Source: Clostridium hydrogenum
GTDB lineage: Bacteria; Bacillota; Clostridia; Clostridiales; Clostridiaceae
Assembly: GCF_021432385.1 (NCBI RefSeq)
Contig: NZ_JAEACT010000005.1
Span: 153,501-217,500, forward strand
Length of the DNA stretch: 64,000 nt
Reading direction: 5' to 3'
Shown here one piece after another: positions 1 through 9,660 of this stretch (the stretch's first letter is position 1; each line of letters opens with the position of its first letter). The translations under genes and the position numbers were made by a program. Under the pieces are notes generated by a model, which was not told the DNA's origin, made no database searches, and saw nothing but the letters and a program-made list of their open reading frames with translations.

Positions 1-146
1 AAAAATGCAAATACCAATACAAAAAAATAAAAATATTTTCTTCATGTTTAATTTTCCCCCGATACAATTATTAATTATTTTTAATGTAAAGTTTAGCTTA
101 CTATTTATATTTTGTCTATTAAATTTAAATATAAGGGAGGTGCATT

Positions 147-1604
147 ATGAAAAAGAAATGTATAAAGAATATAAATTATGGATTTTTAGCTCTTATTCTA
201 GTTATATTTATGTGTGTTCTTACTCTATTTGTAAAACCTATAATTGGTATGGCGGATGATGGAGACTTTTTTCGTATAATTAGTGAAAGCAACCTCTATT
301 ATTTGCAGGGAAAAAATGCACAGAATTTTGAAGGATATTTTGATAGGAATTATGGGATTTATAAATATAATAATGAGAATCCACAAATTATAGTGTCGAC
401 TCAAACAATAATAGTTAAGTTAGCAGTTTTTATATATAGGGTTATAAATAAAGATTATATATTTGATATAAGATATTTAGCTTTTTTGTATATGATAGTA
501 TACGCTATTGGTGCTTATCTTATAGTAAAAGTGCTCACCCATGACATAAAATCTAATAAATTTAAATTATTTATTACAGCTTTATTTGTATTTATATTTT
601 GTGATACAGGCTATATAGCCTATTTTAATTCTTTTTATGGTGAGGCTGCAAATTTAAGCTTTTTCTTATTAAGTATGGGAATACTGCTATATATGTATAA
701 ATTTAAAAAATATACAATTTTAAATTTGATTATGTTTTTTGTTGTATCCTTAATTTTTGTTGGTTCAAAACAGCAGCTTTCTCCTGTTGGAATTTTAGTT
801 GCAATTGTATTATTCAGATTATTTATGACAAATAAAGAAAAAAAGTTTAGATATATATCTTTAGCTTTTATAATAATGATTATAGCTTCTTCACTTTATT
901 TTTATAAATCCATATCTGGTGATTTTGATTATATAAATAGATATCACGCAATGAATAGAGGAGTACTTCTTTATGAATGGAAACCAGATGATATATTAAA
1001 ACAATTTAATATAAATCCCCAATATTCTATGCTTGAGGGGACAGTAGATTTTAATAAGGTTCCTATTATAGATCCAGATAGCGAAAAGTTAAAAAAAGAA
1101 TTCTACAGTAAATATTCCATTCCAAGTATACTAGTTTTTTATTTAAAAAATCCTAGGGTATTCGGTAAAATGATAAATTTTGCAATTGTAAATGGATATT
1201 CTATTAGACCTAAGGTCCTGGGAAATTATGAAAAAGAAGCAGGTAAGCCATATGGTAAGAAGTCTAATTTTTTCTCACTTTGGAGCACTATAAAGGACAG
1301 ATTTATTCCTCATAATACTTTTTTAACTATAGTGGCTTTGGGAATATACCTCTATTTTGCTGTAAAAAGGTATCTTTTGGCAATAAAAAATGGCGATGAA
1401 GATACGCAGTTATTTGAAGAAGCTTTTGTATACATATTTTTAGTTGGATTGTCTCAAATATTTATTTCGGTAATAGGTGCTGGTGATGCGGATCTTGGAA
1501 AGCATGTATTTATGTTTAATGTAAGCTTTGACATGATGTTTTTGTATTCAGTTAGTTTAATTATAAAAAATATAGATGGAAAGGAACATAAGGATGAGAA
1601 ATGA
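147..1604 (+). CDS. Polytopic membrane protein of exopolysaccharide operon, probable GT-C-like glycosyltransferase
   Basis: A 485-residue protein with about ten hydrophobic segments, the first at residues 10-32, followed at once by an acidic motif (MADDGDFF, residues 35-42) in the first extracytoplasmic loop. An acidic pair at this position is common in GT-C membrane glycosyltransferases that use lipid-linked sugars and recalls the WsfD-type hexose transferases; this is inference from layout, not a firm family match. The start follows GGGAGG at 135-140. It overlaps the next gene by 11 bases and opens a five-gene polysaccharide operon, so its likely job is adding a side sugar to, or helping export, the polymer made by the GT2 enzyme at 3738. 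No promoter is clear in the first 146 bases; the operon may start outside the window. Confidence 0.6.
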   Translation: MKKKCIKNINYGFLALILVIFMCVLTLFVKPIIGMADDGDFFRIISESNLYYLQGKNAQNFEGYFDRNYGIYKYNNENPQIIVSTQTIIVKLAVFIYRVINKDYIFDIRYLAFLYMIVYAIGAYLIVKVLTHDIKSNKFKLFITALFVFIFCDTGYIAYFNSFYGEAANLSFFLLSMGILLYMYKFKKYTILNLIMFFVVSLIFVGSKQQLSPVGILVAIVLFRLFMTNKEKKFRYISLAFIIMIIASSLYFYKSISGDFDYINRYHAMNRGVLLYEWKPDDILKQFNINPQYSMLEGTVDFNKVPIIDPDSEKLKKEFYSKYSIPSILVFYLKNPRVFGKMINFAIVNGYSIRPKVLGNYEKEAGKPYGKKSNFFSLWSTIKDRFIPHNTFLTIVALGIYLYFAVKRYLLAIKNGDEDTQLFEEAFVYIFLVGLSQIFISVIGAGDADLGKHVFMFNVSFDMMFLYSVSLIIKNIDGKEHKDEK

Positions 1605-2445
1605 GGACTATAGAAAAAGAGTGGATATATTTATAACTTTATTGATAAGTTATTTCTTTATTATGTGCGTATCTTTTGAATATTTTTCCACTAAAGATAT
1701 TTATGAAAATTATATAATGTTAACATTAACTGTAATGATAGCAATTATAAGTTATTATACCAATGTAACTTTTTCTTTAATAGCAGTTTTAATAGTAGAC
1801 TTTGGATATTCTAGCTATAGGCTTTATATGAACATTACAGAAGGTATTTTAGTAGATACAAAAGTATATTATTGGATGATTGCTATTCCAATAACGGCTA
1901 TACTAGTAAATCTTTTGTCAAGTTATATATTAAAGTTACAAATTGAATTAAATAAAGTCAATGAAAGCAACAAGAAGTTAGTAATGATAGATGAGGAAAC
2001 TGGTATAAGGAATTCATCCGCATTTTTTAATGAAATTCCTATATATATGAATATGAGCAAGAGGTATAAATTGCCGGTTGTAATAATGCTTGTTAGATTT
2101 AAATACAGTAAAAAGCTTAAAAGTATTGTCGGTAACGATTTTTTTAAAAATATAATTGTAGAATATTCTGAGGTTATGGAGGATTCTTTAAGACTTGAAG
2201 ATAGAAAGTACATACTTAATAATGAGGATACTTTTGCATTTATACTTATTTCTGATGAGAAGGGCTGTGAAATAGTAAAAGGCAGACTTAAGAGTAACTT
2301 GGAAAAAGTAAGCTTAGAGAAAAGCAGTATGTTCAAAAACTTGAAGCTTGAGGTACAAGTGGGATATTGCAAGTACGATGACAGCATTAAGGATGCCATG
2401 GATTTTGTAGCAAAAGCGGAAGAGGAAATATACTATGATGTTTAA
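1594..2445 (+). CDS. Membrane protein with degenerate GGDEF domain and intact I-site (probable c-di-GMP receptor)
   Basis: About 283 residues. Five or so membrane segments fill residues 10-115, then a short coiled linker, then a GGDEF-fold domain (about 130-283). The signature GGDEF loop has become NNEDT (209-213), so cyclase activity is unlikely. Exactly five residues upstream sits RLED (200-203), which fits the RxxD inhibitory site that binds c-di-GMP in active cyclases and in receptors such as PelD and Listeria PssE. Place in the operon, next to a GT2 synthase that lacks a PilZ domain, supports a role as the c-di-GMP sensor that activates the synthase. An upstream in-frame ATG at 1576 exists, but 1594 has AAAGGA at a better distance. 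It overlaps the genes on both sides. Confidence 0.8.
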   Translation: MRNEDYRKRVDIFITLLISYFFIMCVSFEYFSTKDIYENYIMLTLTVMIAIISYYTNVTFSLIAVLIVDFGYSSYRLYMNITEGILVDTKVYYWMIAIPITAILVNLLSSYILKLQIELNKVNESNKKLVMIDEETGIRNSSAFFNEIPIYMNMSKRYKLPVVIMLVRFKYSKKLKSIVGNDFFKNIIVEYSEVMEDSLRLEDRKYILNNEDTFAFILISDEKGCEIVKGRLKSNLEKVSLEKSSMFKNLKLEVQVGYCKYDDSIKDAMDFVAKAEEEIYYDV

Positions 2446-3721
2446 AAAATTAAAGCCGTTATTATTAATAGTTTTAATTTTAACCTCTTTGCTTTATAAA
2501 ATAAATGTTAAGGCGGCAGAAAGTAAAACACTTTTAATATATGATTCTTATAATGAATTTGGATCGGGAGAAAATAGATTAAATTCACTTGTTAGAGAAA
2601 TCTTAAATGTTGGAAGTGGAATGGATATTATAAACGTAAATTCATTTAATAAAGAACTACTTTCTCAATATCAAACTGTATATATTCTCTATAATAATCC
2701 TTCTAAAGTTTCAAGTGATTTTTCTCAAAGCTTATTAAACTTTAAAGGAAAAATTATTTGGATAGGTAAAAATTTTGTTCCAGCTTTAAAAAACCAAAAA
2801 AATGTTAGCTATTTTCCTGATTTCTCCGAAGAGGCTGCAATTTCTGATGGGGAGCAATTGAATAAACCCAAAGTTTATTTGTTAATTGATGAAGTCTATC
2901 CAATTATAGATATTCAAGGCTTTATTGATAAAATAAATTTTTTGTACGACCAGGGAATTCCATTTATATGCAGCGTAATGCCGGTTTATGAAAATCAAGA
3001 TTTTGATGCTATGAAAAGATTTTGCGATGTACTGCGATACGCTCAAAGTAAGGGTGGAAAAATAATATTGCATTCTTCTGTTATAACAGACCCTAGTGTA
3101 TCTGGAAAAGTTATGCAAGATAAAATGGGGTTAGCACAGAGTATTTATATAAAGTATGGAGTATATCCATTGGCTATTGACGTGCCAGATAGCTTTTTAT
3201 ATAAAGAGGACTATAAAAATTTAGTGCATAGCAGCAGTAATATTTTTATTGAAAGAGATAAAGATATAGGGATTATTGATTTTCAGAAATACTCCTTACA
3301 AGGATTTAATAATGTAATTAATAAGCAGCAAGTTTATAGTAATTACAATTATAAGCCATCACAAATAGTTTATAATACAGCTTTTAGCATTAATGCGGAT
3401 TTGGATATAAGTACCTTTAAATCTCAAGTAGAAAACATCATAAACAACGGAATTTATTTCAATGATCCTGAATACTTAGATAGCGATATAACGCTTGGCG
3501 GAATTGATATAAAAAGTAAAAATGATGATGTGTTTTTAAATGATAAATTAGTAAATGAAAAAGGCAATAGTTCAAAAATAAGTAGTAATACTAAAACAGA
3601 AGCTGTTGATATAAGTAGTGAAAATAAGAGTATAACAAAGGCAACAATTGTTATATGCGGCTTATTTCTTATAATTGTTTTAATAAGTGTAAGAATAGAA
3701 AGAAGAAAATTTTTCAAATAG
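2435..3721 (+). CDS. DUF2334-type polysaccharide deacetylase-like protein, membrane anchored
   Basis: 428 residues with an N-terminal signal or anchor (residues 5-27) and a C-terminal membrane helix (about 403-420), so the bulk lies outside the cell. The central part (about 145-330) reads like the deacetylase-fold DUF2334 family: a strand ending LLIDEVYP near residue 150, then a long stretch on the choice of a site and a strand ending ILHSS near 212. In active relatives these positions usually carry an Asp pair and a His-rich HG-x-x-H motif; here the His motif is reduced to one His, so metal-dependent deacetylation may be lost. The start overlaps the previous stop by 11 bases. Likely role: modification or recognition of the exported polymer. 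Equivalent genes sit in Listeria pss-like operons. Confidence 0.65.
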   Translation: MMFKKLKPLLLIVLILTSLLYKINVKAAESKTLLIYDSYNEFGSGENRLNSLVREILNVGSGMDIINVNSFNKELLSQYQTVYILYNNPSKVSSDFSQSLLNFKGKIIWIGKNFVPALKNQKNVSYFPDFSEEAAISDGEQLNKPKVYLLIDEVYPIIDIQGFIDKINFLYDQGIPFICSVMPVYENQDFDAMKRFCDVLRYAQSKGGKIILHSSVITDPSVSGKVMQDKMGLAQSIYIKYGVYPLAIDVPDSFLYKEDYKNLVHSSSNIFIERDKDIGIIDFQKYSLQGFNNVINKQQVYSNYNYKPSQIVYNTAFSINADLDISTFKSQVENIINNGIYFNDPEYLDSDITLGGIDIKSKNDDVFLNDKLVNEKGNSSKISSNTKTEAVDISSENKSITKATIVICGLFLIIVLISVRIERRKFFK

Positions 3722-3737
3722 GGAGTTAGATTTAAGT

Positions 3738-4988
3738 ATGAATATATTTGATTATTTAATTTTGTATTCATTGATTATTATATGGTTCACAATATTTTTA
3801 AATGTAATTCTTGTAATAGGGGGCTACATTTATTATGTTAAAACGCTAAAAATTCATATGAAAAGTGATTTGAACGAATATCCCTTTGTTTCAGTTATGG
3901 TTCCAGCTCACAATGAGGGAATTGTAATAGAAAAAACAGTAAAATCATTGCTTGATTTAGATTATCCAAATGATAAGTATGAAATTATAATCATAAATGA
4001 TAATTCTACGGACAATTCCGCAGAAATATTGAGAAGGCTTCAAAAAGAAAATCCAAATAGAAATTTGATTGTTATAAATACGGATAATAAAACTGGAGGA
4101 AAGGGAAAGTCAAATGCTTTAAATATTGGGTTTCAAAGAAGCAAGGGAGAGTTTTTGGCTATTTATGATGCTGATAATACACCAGAAAAAGATGCTCTAA
4201 AGTATTTAGTAAAGACTATTTTAGAGGATGAAAAGTTAGGTGCAGTAATAGGAAAATTTAGATGTAGGAATAAAGAAAAAAATATTCTTACTAAATTTAT
4301 TAATATTGAAACTTTGACTTTTCAATGGATGGCTCAAGCAGGAAGATGGCAGTTACTTAAAGTTTGCACAATACCTGGTACAAATTTTATTATACGTAGG
4401 AAGTTAATTGAGCAAATGGGAGGCTGGGATTCTAAAGCAATAACAGAAGATACGGAAATAAGTTTTAGATTATATAGAATGGGTTATAAAATAAAGTTTA
4501 TGCCATTAGCAGTAACCTGGGAACAAGAACCTCAAACCTTAAGAGTATGGTTTAAGCAAAGAGGAAGATGGGCAAAGGGAAATGTCTATGTAGTCTTTAA
4601 AAACTTAAAATATCTCTTTATTAAAGATGGTGGGGCAAGCAGATTTGATATATTGTACTATATTTTAATATATTTCTTTTTCTTATTAGCATCGGTATTC
4701 TCAGATGTGATTTTTATATTGGGACTAGCTAAAATTATAAAGTTAAATTTAGGCGGGTATAGTGTTATCTTATGGATTATGGCATATGCAGTATTCGGTT
4801 TATCTATATTAGTAGCTATATCTACAGAAAAAGGTGAATTAAATTTTCACAATTTTTTAGTTGTATTATTGATGTATTTTACATATTGCAAGCTGTGGGC
4901 TATAGTAGTGTGTTTGGGTTTGTATAATTTTGTAAAAGATATTATTTTTAAAAGAGAAATAAAGTGGTATAAAACAGAAAGATATTAA
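3738..4988 (+). CDS. Family 2 glycosyltransferase, processive polysaccharide synthase (BcsA-like core)
   Basis: 416 residues: an N-terminal membrane segment (10-32), a cytosolic GT-A domain (about 50-290) and three or four C-terminal membrane helices. The processive GT2 signature is complete: DxD as DAD (144-146), TED (236-238) as the acceptor-side catalytic motif and QRGRW (274-278) for holding the polymer end. No PilZ domain follows, unlike BcsA, so c-di-GMP control would need a partner, and the I-site protein two genes upstream is the obvious candidate. The start has GGGAG upstream. With the BcsB-like protein next door it should form the polymerising and exporting core. The polymer cannot be named; beta-linked hexose or HexNAc is the family expectation. 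Confidence 0.88.
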   Translation: MNIFDYLILYSLIIIWFTIFLNVILVIGGYIYYVKTLKIHMKSDLNEYPFVSVMVPAHNEGIVIEKTVKSLLDLDYPNDKYEIIIINDNSTDNSAEILRRLQKENPNRNLIVINTDNKTGGKGKSNALNIGFQRSKGEFLAIYDADNTPEKDALKYLVKTILEDEKLGAVIGKFRCRNKEKNILTKFINIETLTFQWMAQAGRWQLLKVCTIPGTNFIIRRKLIEQMGGWDSKAITEDTEISFRLYRMGYKIKFMPLAVTWEQEPQTLRVWFKQRGRWAKGNVYVVFKNLKYLFIKDGGASRFDILYYILIYFFFLLASVFSDVIFILGLAKIIKLNLGGYSVILWIMAYAVFGLSILVAISTEKGELNFHNFLVVLLMYFTYCKLWAIVVCLGLYNFVKDIIFKREIKWYKTERY

Positions 4989-4996
4989 GGAGGAAA

Positions 4997-7093
4997 ATGA
5001 TGAATAGACGTAGGTTTTCAATATGCTCGTTAATAATTTTAATAATGCTTACTATAAACATTGTATTTGGAGCTATACCGATACATGCTGCAACTAATGA
5101 TATAAAAACGAAAAGTTTTAGTTTTGGAAGTGATGTTAATTTTAAAGGGGTATTTTCATCTCACTCTCTATATTTTACTATAGATAAATATTCCGTGCCT
5201 AAATCGGTACAAGCTAATATAATTTTTACTATTAGTCAATTAGTTACTGAAGCAAAAAATGCCACAATTACATTTTCTGTTAATGGAACTTCTTTTTACT
5301 CATCAAAAGTGTTTTATAAAGATAACACTGAAGAACAAAATATACAAGTATCCATACCAATGAATTTAATTAAATCAGGAATTAATGAATTTAAAGTGGA
5401 AACTTATTGTAGAATATCTGATGGATATTGTACGGATGATGTTAATAATGCCAATTGGATAACATTAAAAAAAGACTCCAGTATATTGATGCAATCTGTG
5501 GACAAGGAAAGTACAAATAATATTTCTGAATTTCCATATCCGTTTATAAAAGCCAATGAAGATAACAATAATAATGTCGCAATAGCAATACCTGATAATT
5601 ATAATGAAGATGAATTGACGGCAGCACTTATGCTTCAATCCTATTTTGGAAAATTAAATGGAAGTGAAGGCTTTAAGGGAGTAGTCATGAAATATTCTTC
5701 TATACCAAAGGATAAAGATATTATATATATAGGAGGATTTAAAAGTTTACCTAGTAATATTAAGGCTTTATATGGCAGCAAAGTTTCAGCGGAAGATTAT
5801 AATGGGGCTGCATTAATAAAAAGGTCAAATTCTCCTTTTAACAATGATGGAAAACTAATGTCAATATTAAGCGACGATGGAGATATGCTCATTAAGGCTA
5901 TAAAGTTATTAATGAATAACGATTTAGTTAGCCAGATAAATACAGATACATTTAAAGTGGATAAAAGTGTAAAGGTAGATGAGAATCCACAAGAAGAATC
6001 GATAAATCTCACTTTCAAGGATTTAGGTTTGAATGAAATGCAATTAACAGGACCTTTTAGACAAAGTGCCTCGTTAAGCTATACACTTCCAAGTAATAGG
6101 GTTTTAGCTAGCGGTGCTAAAATAAAGCTGTTTGTAAGGTATTCTCAAAACCTAGATTTTGATCGCTCCTTATTAACAATATATATAAATGGAACACCTA
6201 TAGGCAGCAAGAAATTAGAGAAAGATCTTGCAAATGGGGATCAGTTAGAATTGCCTATACCTAATGATGTAAAAATATCAAATTATATAGATATAAAAGT
6301 TGCTTTTGATTTGGAGCAAAAAAACTCAACTTGTGAATTTAGACAAGAAGAAACTCCTTGGGCACTTGTAACTGGCGATTCATACATATATATACCAAAT
6401 AATAAATTAAATTTTTATAAATTTGAAACATATCCTCAGCCCTTTATTTCAGAAAGAGAGTTTAATGATGTTGCAATTGTAGTCCCAGAAAATTTATCTG
6501 AGGATGAGATTGAGGGCATAAGTAAGATGTTCTCATATATGGGCAACGACATGAGCTATAATAGTGGAAATTTAAAGGTTGTAGATGAAAAAGATTTTTC
6601 CAGTAAATATAATAACATGAATTTAATATTATATGGCACTCCCCAAAATAACAAGGTCATAAAAGCTTTAAATTCTAAACTGTGGTTTAAATATAATGAT
6701 CAATATAATTCATTTATAGGAAATGAAAAATTATATTTAACTAATCCTTATGCTTCCAATATATCAGTTTTTCAGTTTGATGTGTCACCTTATAATGAAA
6801 GTAGAGCTGCATTAATACTGACATCGCCTAATGAGGATTTGCTTTTAAAATCATTACAATATTTAACTTCATCAGATGGTATATCAAAGATTTCAGGTGA
6901 TTGTGCATTAATAGATAGCTATGGTAATGCAAGGAGCTTTAGGTTTAAGAAGGATAATACTAATTCCATGGTTGATAAGCTTCAATCTATAAAAACTAAT
7001 GGAAAAGTGTTTATTGGATTCATTGCCATGTTATTAATCTTTAGTATACTAGCAGTGGTATTGTATAAGTATAAATATAAGAAATTTAAATAA
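4997..7093 (+). CDS. BcsB-like extracytoplasmic subunit of polysaccharide synthase
   Basis: 698 residues with signal peptide (residues 8-32) and one C-terminal membrane helix (about 668-690), the topology of BcsB. Two copies of a jelly-roll plus alpha/beta module are visible; the second begins near residue 348 with the typical run of small hydrophobic strands and contains YINGTPIGS (near 395), matching the BcsB carbohydrate-binding module (V-x-V/I-N-G-x-P-x-G-S). The gene follows the GT2 by 8 bases with AAGGAGG before the ATG. By family knowledge BcsB guides the nascent chain through the wall side and its anchor helix is needed for synthase activity. This is the last gene of the operon; a gap of about 140 AT-rich bases follows. 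Confidence 0.82.
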   Translation: MMNRRRFSICSLIILIMLTINIVFGAIPIHAATNDIKTKSFSFGSDVNFKGVFSSHSLYFTIDKYSVPKSVQANIIFTISQLVTEAKNATITFSVNGTSFYSSKVFYKDNTEEQNIQVSIPMNLIKSGINEFKVETYCRISDGYCTDDVNNANWITLKKDSSILMQSVDKESTNNISEFPYPFIKANEDNNNNVAIAIPDNYNEDELTAALMLQSYFGKLNGSEGFKGVVMKYSSIPKDKDIIYIGGFKSLPSNIKALYGSKVSAEDYNGAALIKRSNSPFNNDGKLMSILSDDGDMLIKAIKLLMNNDLVSQINTDTFKVDKSVKVDENPQEESINLTFKDLGLNEMQLTGPFRQSASLSYTLPSNRVLASGAKIKLFVRYSQNLDFDRSLLTIYINGTPIGSKKLEKDLANGDQLELPIPNDVKISNYIDIKVAFDLEQKNSTCEFRQEETPWALVTGDSYIYIPNNKLNFYKFETYPQPFISEREFNDVAIVVPENLSEDEIEGISKMFSYMGNDMSYNSGNLKVVDEKDFSSKYNNMNLILYGTPQNNKVIKALNSKLWFKYNDQYNSFIGNEKLYLTNPYASNISVFQFDVSPYNESRAALILTSPNEDLLLKSLQYLTSSDGISKISGDCALIDSYGNARSFRFKKDNTNSMVDKLQSIKTNGKVFIGFIAMLLIFSILAVVLYKYKYKKFK

Positions 7094-7231
7094 TATATTG
7101 TTAGAAATTGTAGATATACAACCAACATTATATTTATATTAGACTTTTTTGTTTATTTGGTAACTTTTTGTAGTATAATTCTCATATGTATTTTTATTTA
7201 TTACAGAATAATGAGTTTGGAGATAGTACTT

Positions 7232-7963
7232 ATGAAAAAAGCACTTATAGGAATAGTAGGAAATTTACTTATTGATCAAGGTGGGATGTTTCCTGGATAT
7301 GAAAGAGCTTATGTGAATAATGACTATATACAATCAGTTGAAAAAGCTGGCGGAACCCCTGTAATGTTGCCAGTAATTTCAGATTATGAAAAAGTAAAAA
7401 ATCAAATAGAAGCTGTAGATTCTATAATAATTTCTGGAGGCTTTGATGTTAATCCACTAATTTATGATGATGAGCCTTCACAAAAACAGGGCTTTTTATG
7501 TCCTGAGCGTGATGAATATGATCTTATGGTTATTAAAGCCGCTATGGAACTTAATAAACCTATATTAGGTATTTGCAGAGGAATACAAATTTTAAATGCA
7601 GCCTTAGGTGGAACTCTTTATCAGGATTTATCTCAAATAGAAGGCTGTTACATTAAACATGTACAAGAATCCAGACCAGAGGTAGCCGGACATAGTGTGG
7701 AAATTGTAAAGGGAACAAAATTGTATGATATCTTAGGAGAAAAAATTATAACAAATAGCTTTCATCATCAAGCAATAAAAGATTTAGCACCAGGCTTTAA
7801 AGTAGCTGCCCGTTCAAAAGATGGAGTCATAGAGGCCATAGAAAAAGAAGAAGGCTTTGTTATAGGCATTCAGTGGCATCCAGAAATGATGGCTAGAAAA
7901 GATAACAAGTTGATGCTTAATATCTTTAAAACATTGGTAGAAATATCAAGTAAGGGGGAGTAA
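7232..7963 (+). CDS. Class I glutamine amidotransferase-like gamma-glutamyl hydrolase (PuuD-like)
   Basis: 243 residues from the ATG at 7232, which has GGAG eight bases upstream; a longer reading frame from 7157 has no ribosome site. The peptidase C26 triad is visible: nucleophile Cys115 in GICRGIQ, His in QWHPE near residue 221 and the Glu two residues on. Early glycine-rich strand IVGN and the SGGFDVNP oxyanion segment fit gamma-glutamyl-GABA hydrolase and related enzymes that split gamma-glutamyl amides. It lies two bases from an amino acid permease, so the pair may import and process an amino acid or gamma-glutamylated compound. Substrate is uncertain. Confidence 0.82.
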   Translation: MKKALIGIVGNLLIDQGGMFPGYERAYVNNDYIQSVEKAGGTPVMLPVISDYEKVKNQIEAVDSIIISGGFDVNPLIYDDEPSQKQGFLCPERDEYDLMVIKAAMELNKPILGICRGIQILNAALGGTLYQDLSQIEGCYIKHVQESRPEVAGHSVEIVKGTKLYDILGEKIITNSFHHQAIKDLAPGFKVAARSKDGVIEAIEKEEGFVIGIQWHPEMMARKDNKLMLNIFKTLVEISSKGE

Positions 7964-7965
7964 AA

Positions 7966-9249
7966 ATGGGGAATAATAAAAAATTAGGCTTATGGAGTAT
8001 AATCCTTCTTGGTATAAATGGAGTAATAGGTACAGGCATATTTCTTCTTCCAGGAAAAGCAATGAAACTTATGGGACCAGGAAGCATCTGGGTGTATTTT
8101 TTTGATATGGCATTGGTTATGGCCATGGCGTTATGCTTTGCAGAAGTTGCAGGTTTATTTAATAAAAATGGTGGTCCCTATGTTTATGCAAAAGAGGCTT
8201 TTGGAGAATTTGTAGGCTTTGAAGTGGGAATCATGAAATTGGTAGTAGGTTTTATAGCTTGGGCTACTTTTTCAGTTGGATTTACTACTGCCCTATCTAA
8301 TATTTGGCCGGCAGCCTCCACTCCTCTAGTTAAAAATTCAATAGAAATAGGTATAATTGTACTTTTATCAATTATAAATATTTTAGGAGTTAACTTTGCA
8401 AAAAATTTAAATAATATCATGACTATAGCAAAACTTGTACCCTTAGTATTATTTATAGCAGTAGGTATTTTCTTTATAAAAGGAGCAAATTTTGTGCCTA
8501 TGTTTCCAACTAAAGTAACTCCATCAAGTTTTGGTGCTACAGCAATATTAATATTCTTTGCTTTTACTGGTTTTGAAGCTATAGCAGTAGCAGCTGAAGA
8601 TATGGAAAATCCAAAAAAGAATGTGCCTGTAGCAATTTTAATAACTATGTTTTTAGTATCAATAATATATATATTAATTCAAGCAGTATCTATAGGAACA
8701 TTAGGATCAAAGCTTGCAGAAAGCAGTACTCCAGTAGCACAATCAGCAGCTGTATTTCTAGGAGGCTTTGGAGGAATTTTAGTTACAGTTGGTACTTTAG
8801 TATCTATAGGAGGTATAAATATAGCAGAATCTTTTATACTTCCAAGATCAGCCATGGCTTTAGCTGAAGATGGACTTTTGCCTAGAATCTTGGCTAAGAA
8901 AAATAAATCGGGTACTCCCTATGTAGCAATCATAGTAACTGCAGTTTTAACTATTCCTATTGCTTTATCAGGAAGCTTTACACAACTTGCAGCAATAAGT
9001 GCAATTTCAAGGTTTACACAATATATACCAACCTGCCTTGCTGTTATAATTTTTAGGAAAAAGGGAATGAAATCTACTTTTAAAGTACCTTTTGGACCAA
9101 TTCTTCCTATATTATCTGTAGGTATTAGCTGCTGGCTCTTAACTCAAGCAACTAAGGTTCAAATTATATGGGGACTTGGCGCAATAATAATAGGAATTCC
9201 CCTATATTTTATAATGAAAACTGGTGACAAAAAAACTTATAAAGCTTAA
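7966..9249 (+). CDS. APC-superfamily amino acid permease
   Basis: 427 residues, about twelve membrane segments. The first helix carries the APC substrate-binding motif GVIGTGIFLLPG (residues 19-30), and helix 6 shows the FTGFEAIA stretch near residue 205 with the conserved Glu. The gene follows the PuuD-like hydrolase with the GGGGGAG ribosome site formed by the end of that gene, so translation is probably coupled. Low-affinity or specific uptake of an amino acid or amine is likely; the substrate cannot be read from sequence. Confidence 0.85.
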   Translation: MGNNKKLGLWSIILLGINGVIGTGIFLLPGKAMKLMGPGSIWVYFFDMALVMAMALCFAEVAGLFNKNGGPYVYAKEAFGEFVGFEVGIMKLVVGFIAWATFSVGFTTALSNIWPAASTPLVKNSIEIGIIVLLSIINILGVNFAKNLNNIMTIAKLVPLVLFIAVGIFFIKGANFVPMFPTKVTPSSFGATAILIFFAFTGFEAIAVAAEDMENPKKNVPVAILITMFLVSIIYILIQAVSIGTLGSKLAESSTPVAQSAAVFLGGFGGILVTVGTLVSIGGINIAESFILPRSAMALAEDGLLPRILAKKNKSGTPYVAIIVTAVLTIPIALSGSFTQLAAISAISRFTQYIPTCLAVIIFRKKGMKSTFKVPFGPILPILSVGISCWLLTQATKVQIIWGLGAIIIGIPLYFIMKTGDKKTYKA

Positions 9250-9566
9250 TCAAATTAGTATAACATATCAGAGTAAATGGGCTGTTACACTAAAAATTGT
9301 TAAATCATGATTTTTAAATAGAACTAAAATGCATTGAGCGATGGCTGGTTCGGCTTGGCTTTAAATTTTAGTAATAGAATTTAAAATAAGTGATAATTTA
9401 AAAGAGGTAGTTACTGAAAAAGTAATTACCTCTTTAATATTATTTACACTTCTAGTATTATTAAGGTACACATTCATTCAACAAATTGAACAAGCCTGCT
9501 GTTTTCAATTTGATTTATTTTTACAAATTTAGTATAATATTTAAGTGATATATAACTATAAAATCT
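9250..9566. other. Intergenic region between permease and tRNA-Ser
   Basis: 317 bases without a gene. A good terminator hairpin lies at 9399-9436. A second weaker hairpin (CAAATTGAA/TTCAATTTG, about 9481-9511) is followed by a T-rich run. The stretch 9279-9297 is shared, with one mismatch, with 13879-13897. No open frame of note was seen. Confidence 0.6.
9399..9436 (+). terminator. Rho-independent terminator after permease
   Basis: AAAGAGGTAGTTACT pairs, with one wobble, to AGTAATTACCTCTTT across a GAAAA loop, followed by an AT-rich tail. It probably ends the 7232-9249 transcript. Confidence 0.75.
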
Positions 9567-9660
9567 GGAGAGATGTCAGAGAGGTCGAATGTGCACGACT
9601 CGAAATCGTGTGTGCGGGTACCAACTCGCACCGTGGGTTCAAATCCCACTCTCTCCGCCA
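9567..9660 (+). tRNA. tRNA-Ser(CGA)
   Basis: A 94-base gene with encoded CCA. The acceptor stem GGAGAGA pairs with TCTCTCC, the anticodon stem is CACGA/TCGTG with loop CTCGAAA (anticodon CGA, reads UCG), there is a long variable arm (GTGCG/CGCAC stem) typical of class II serine tRNA, and the T-arm is GTGGG-TTCAAAT-CCCAC. Its 3' half is copied in the tandem array immediately downstream. Confidence 0.97.

Noticed and set aside
5..259. Plus-strand open frame of 84 codons at the left edge
   Set aside because: It overlaps the start of the membrane gene at 147 in another frame and has no ribosome site.
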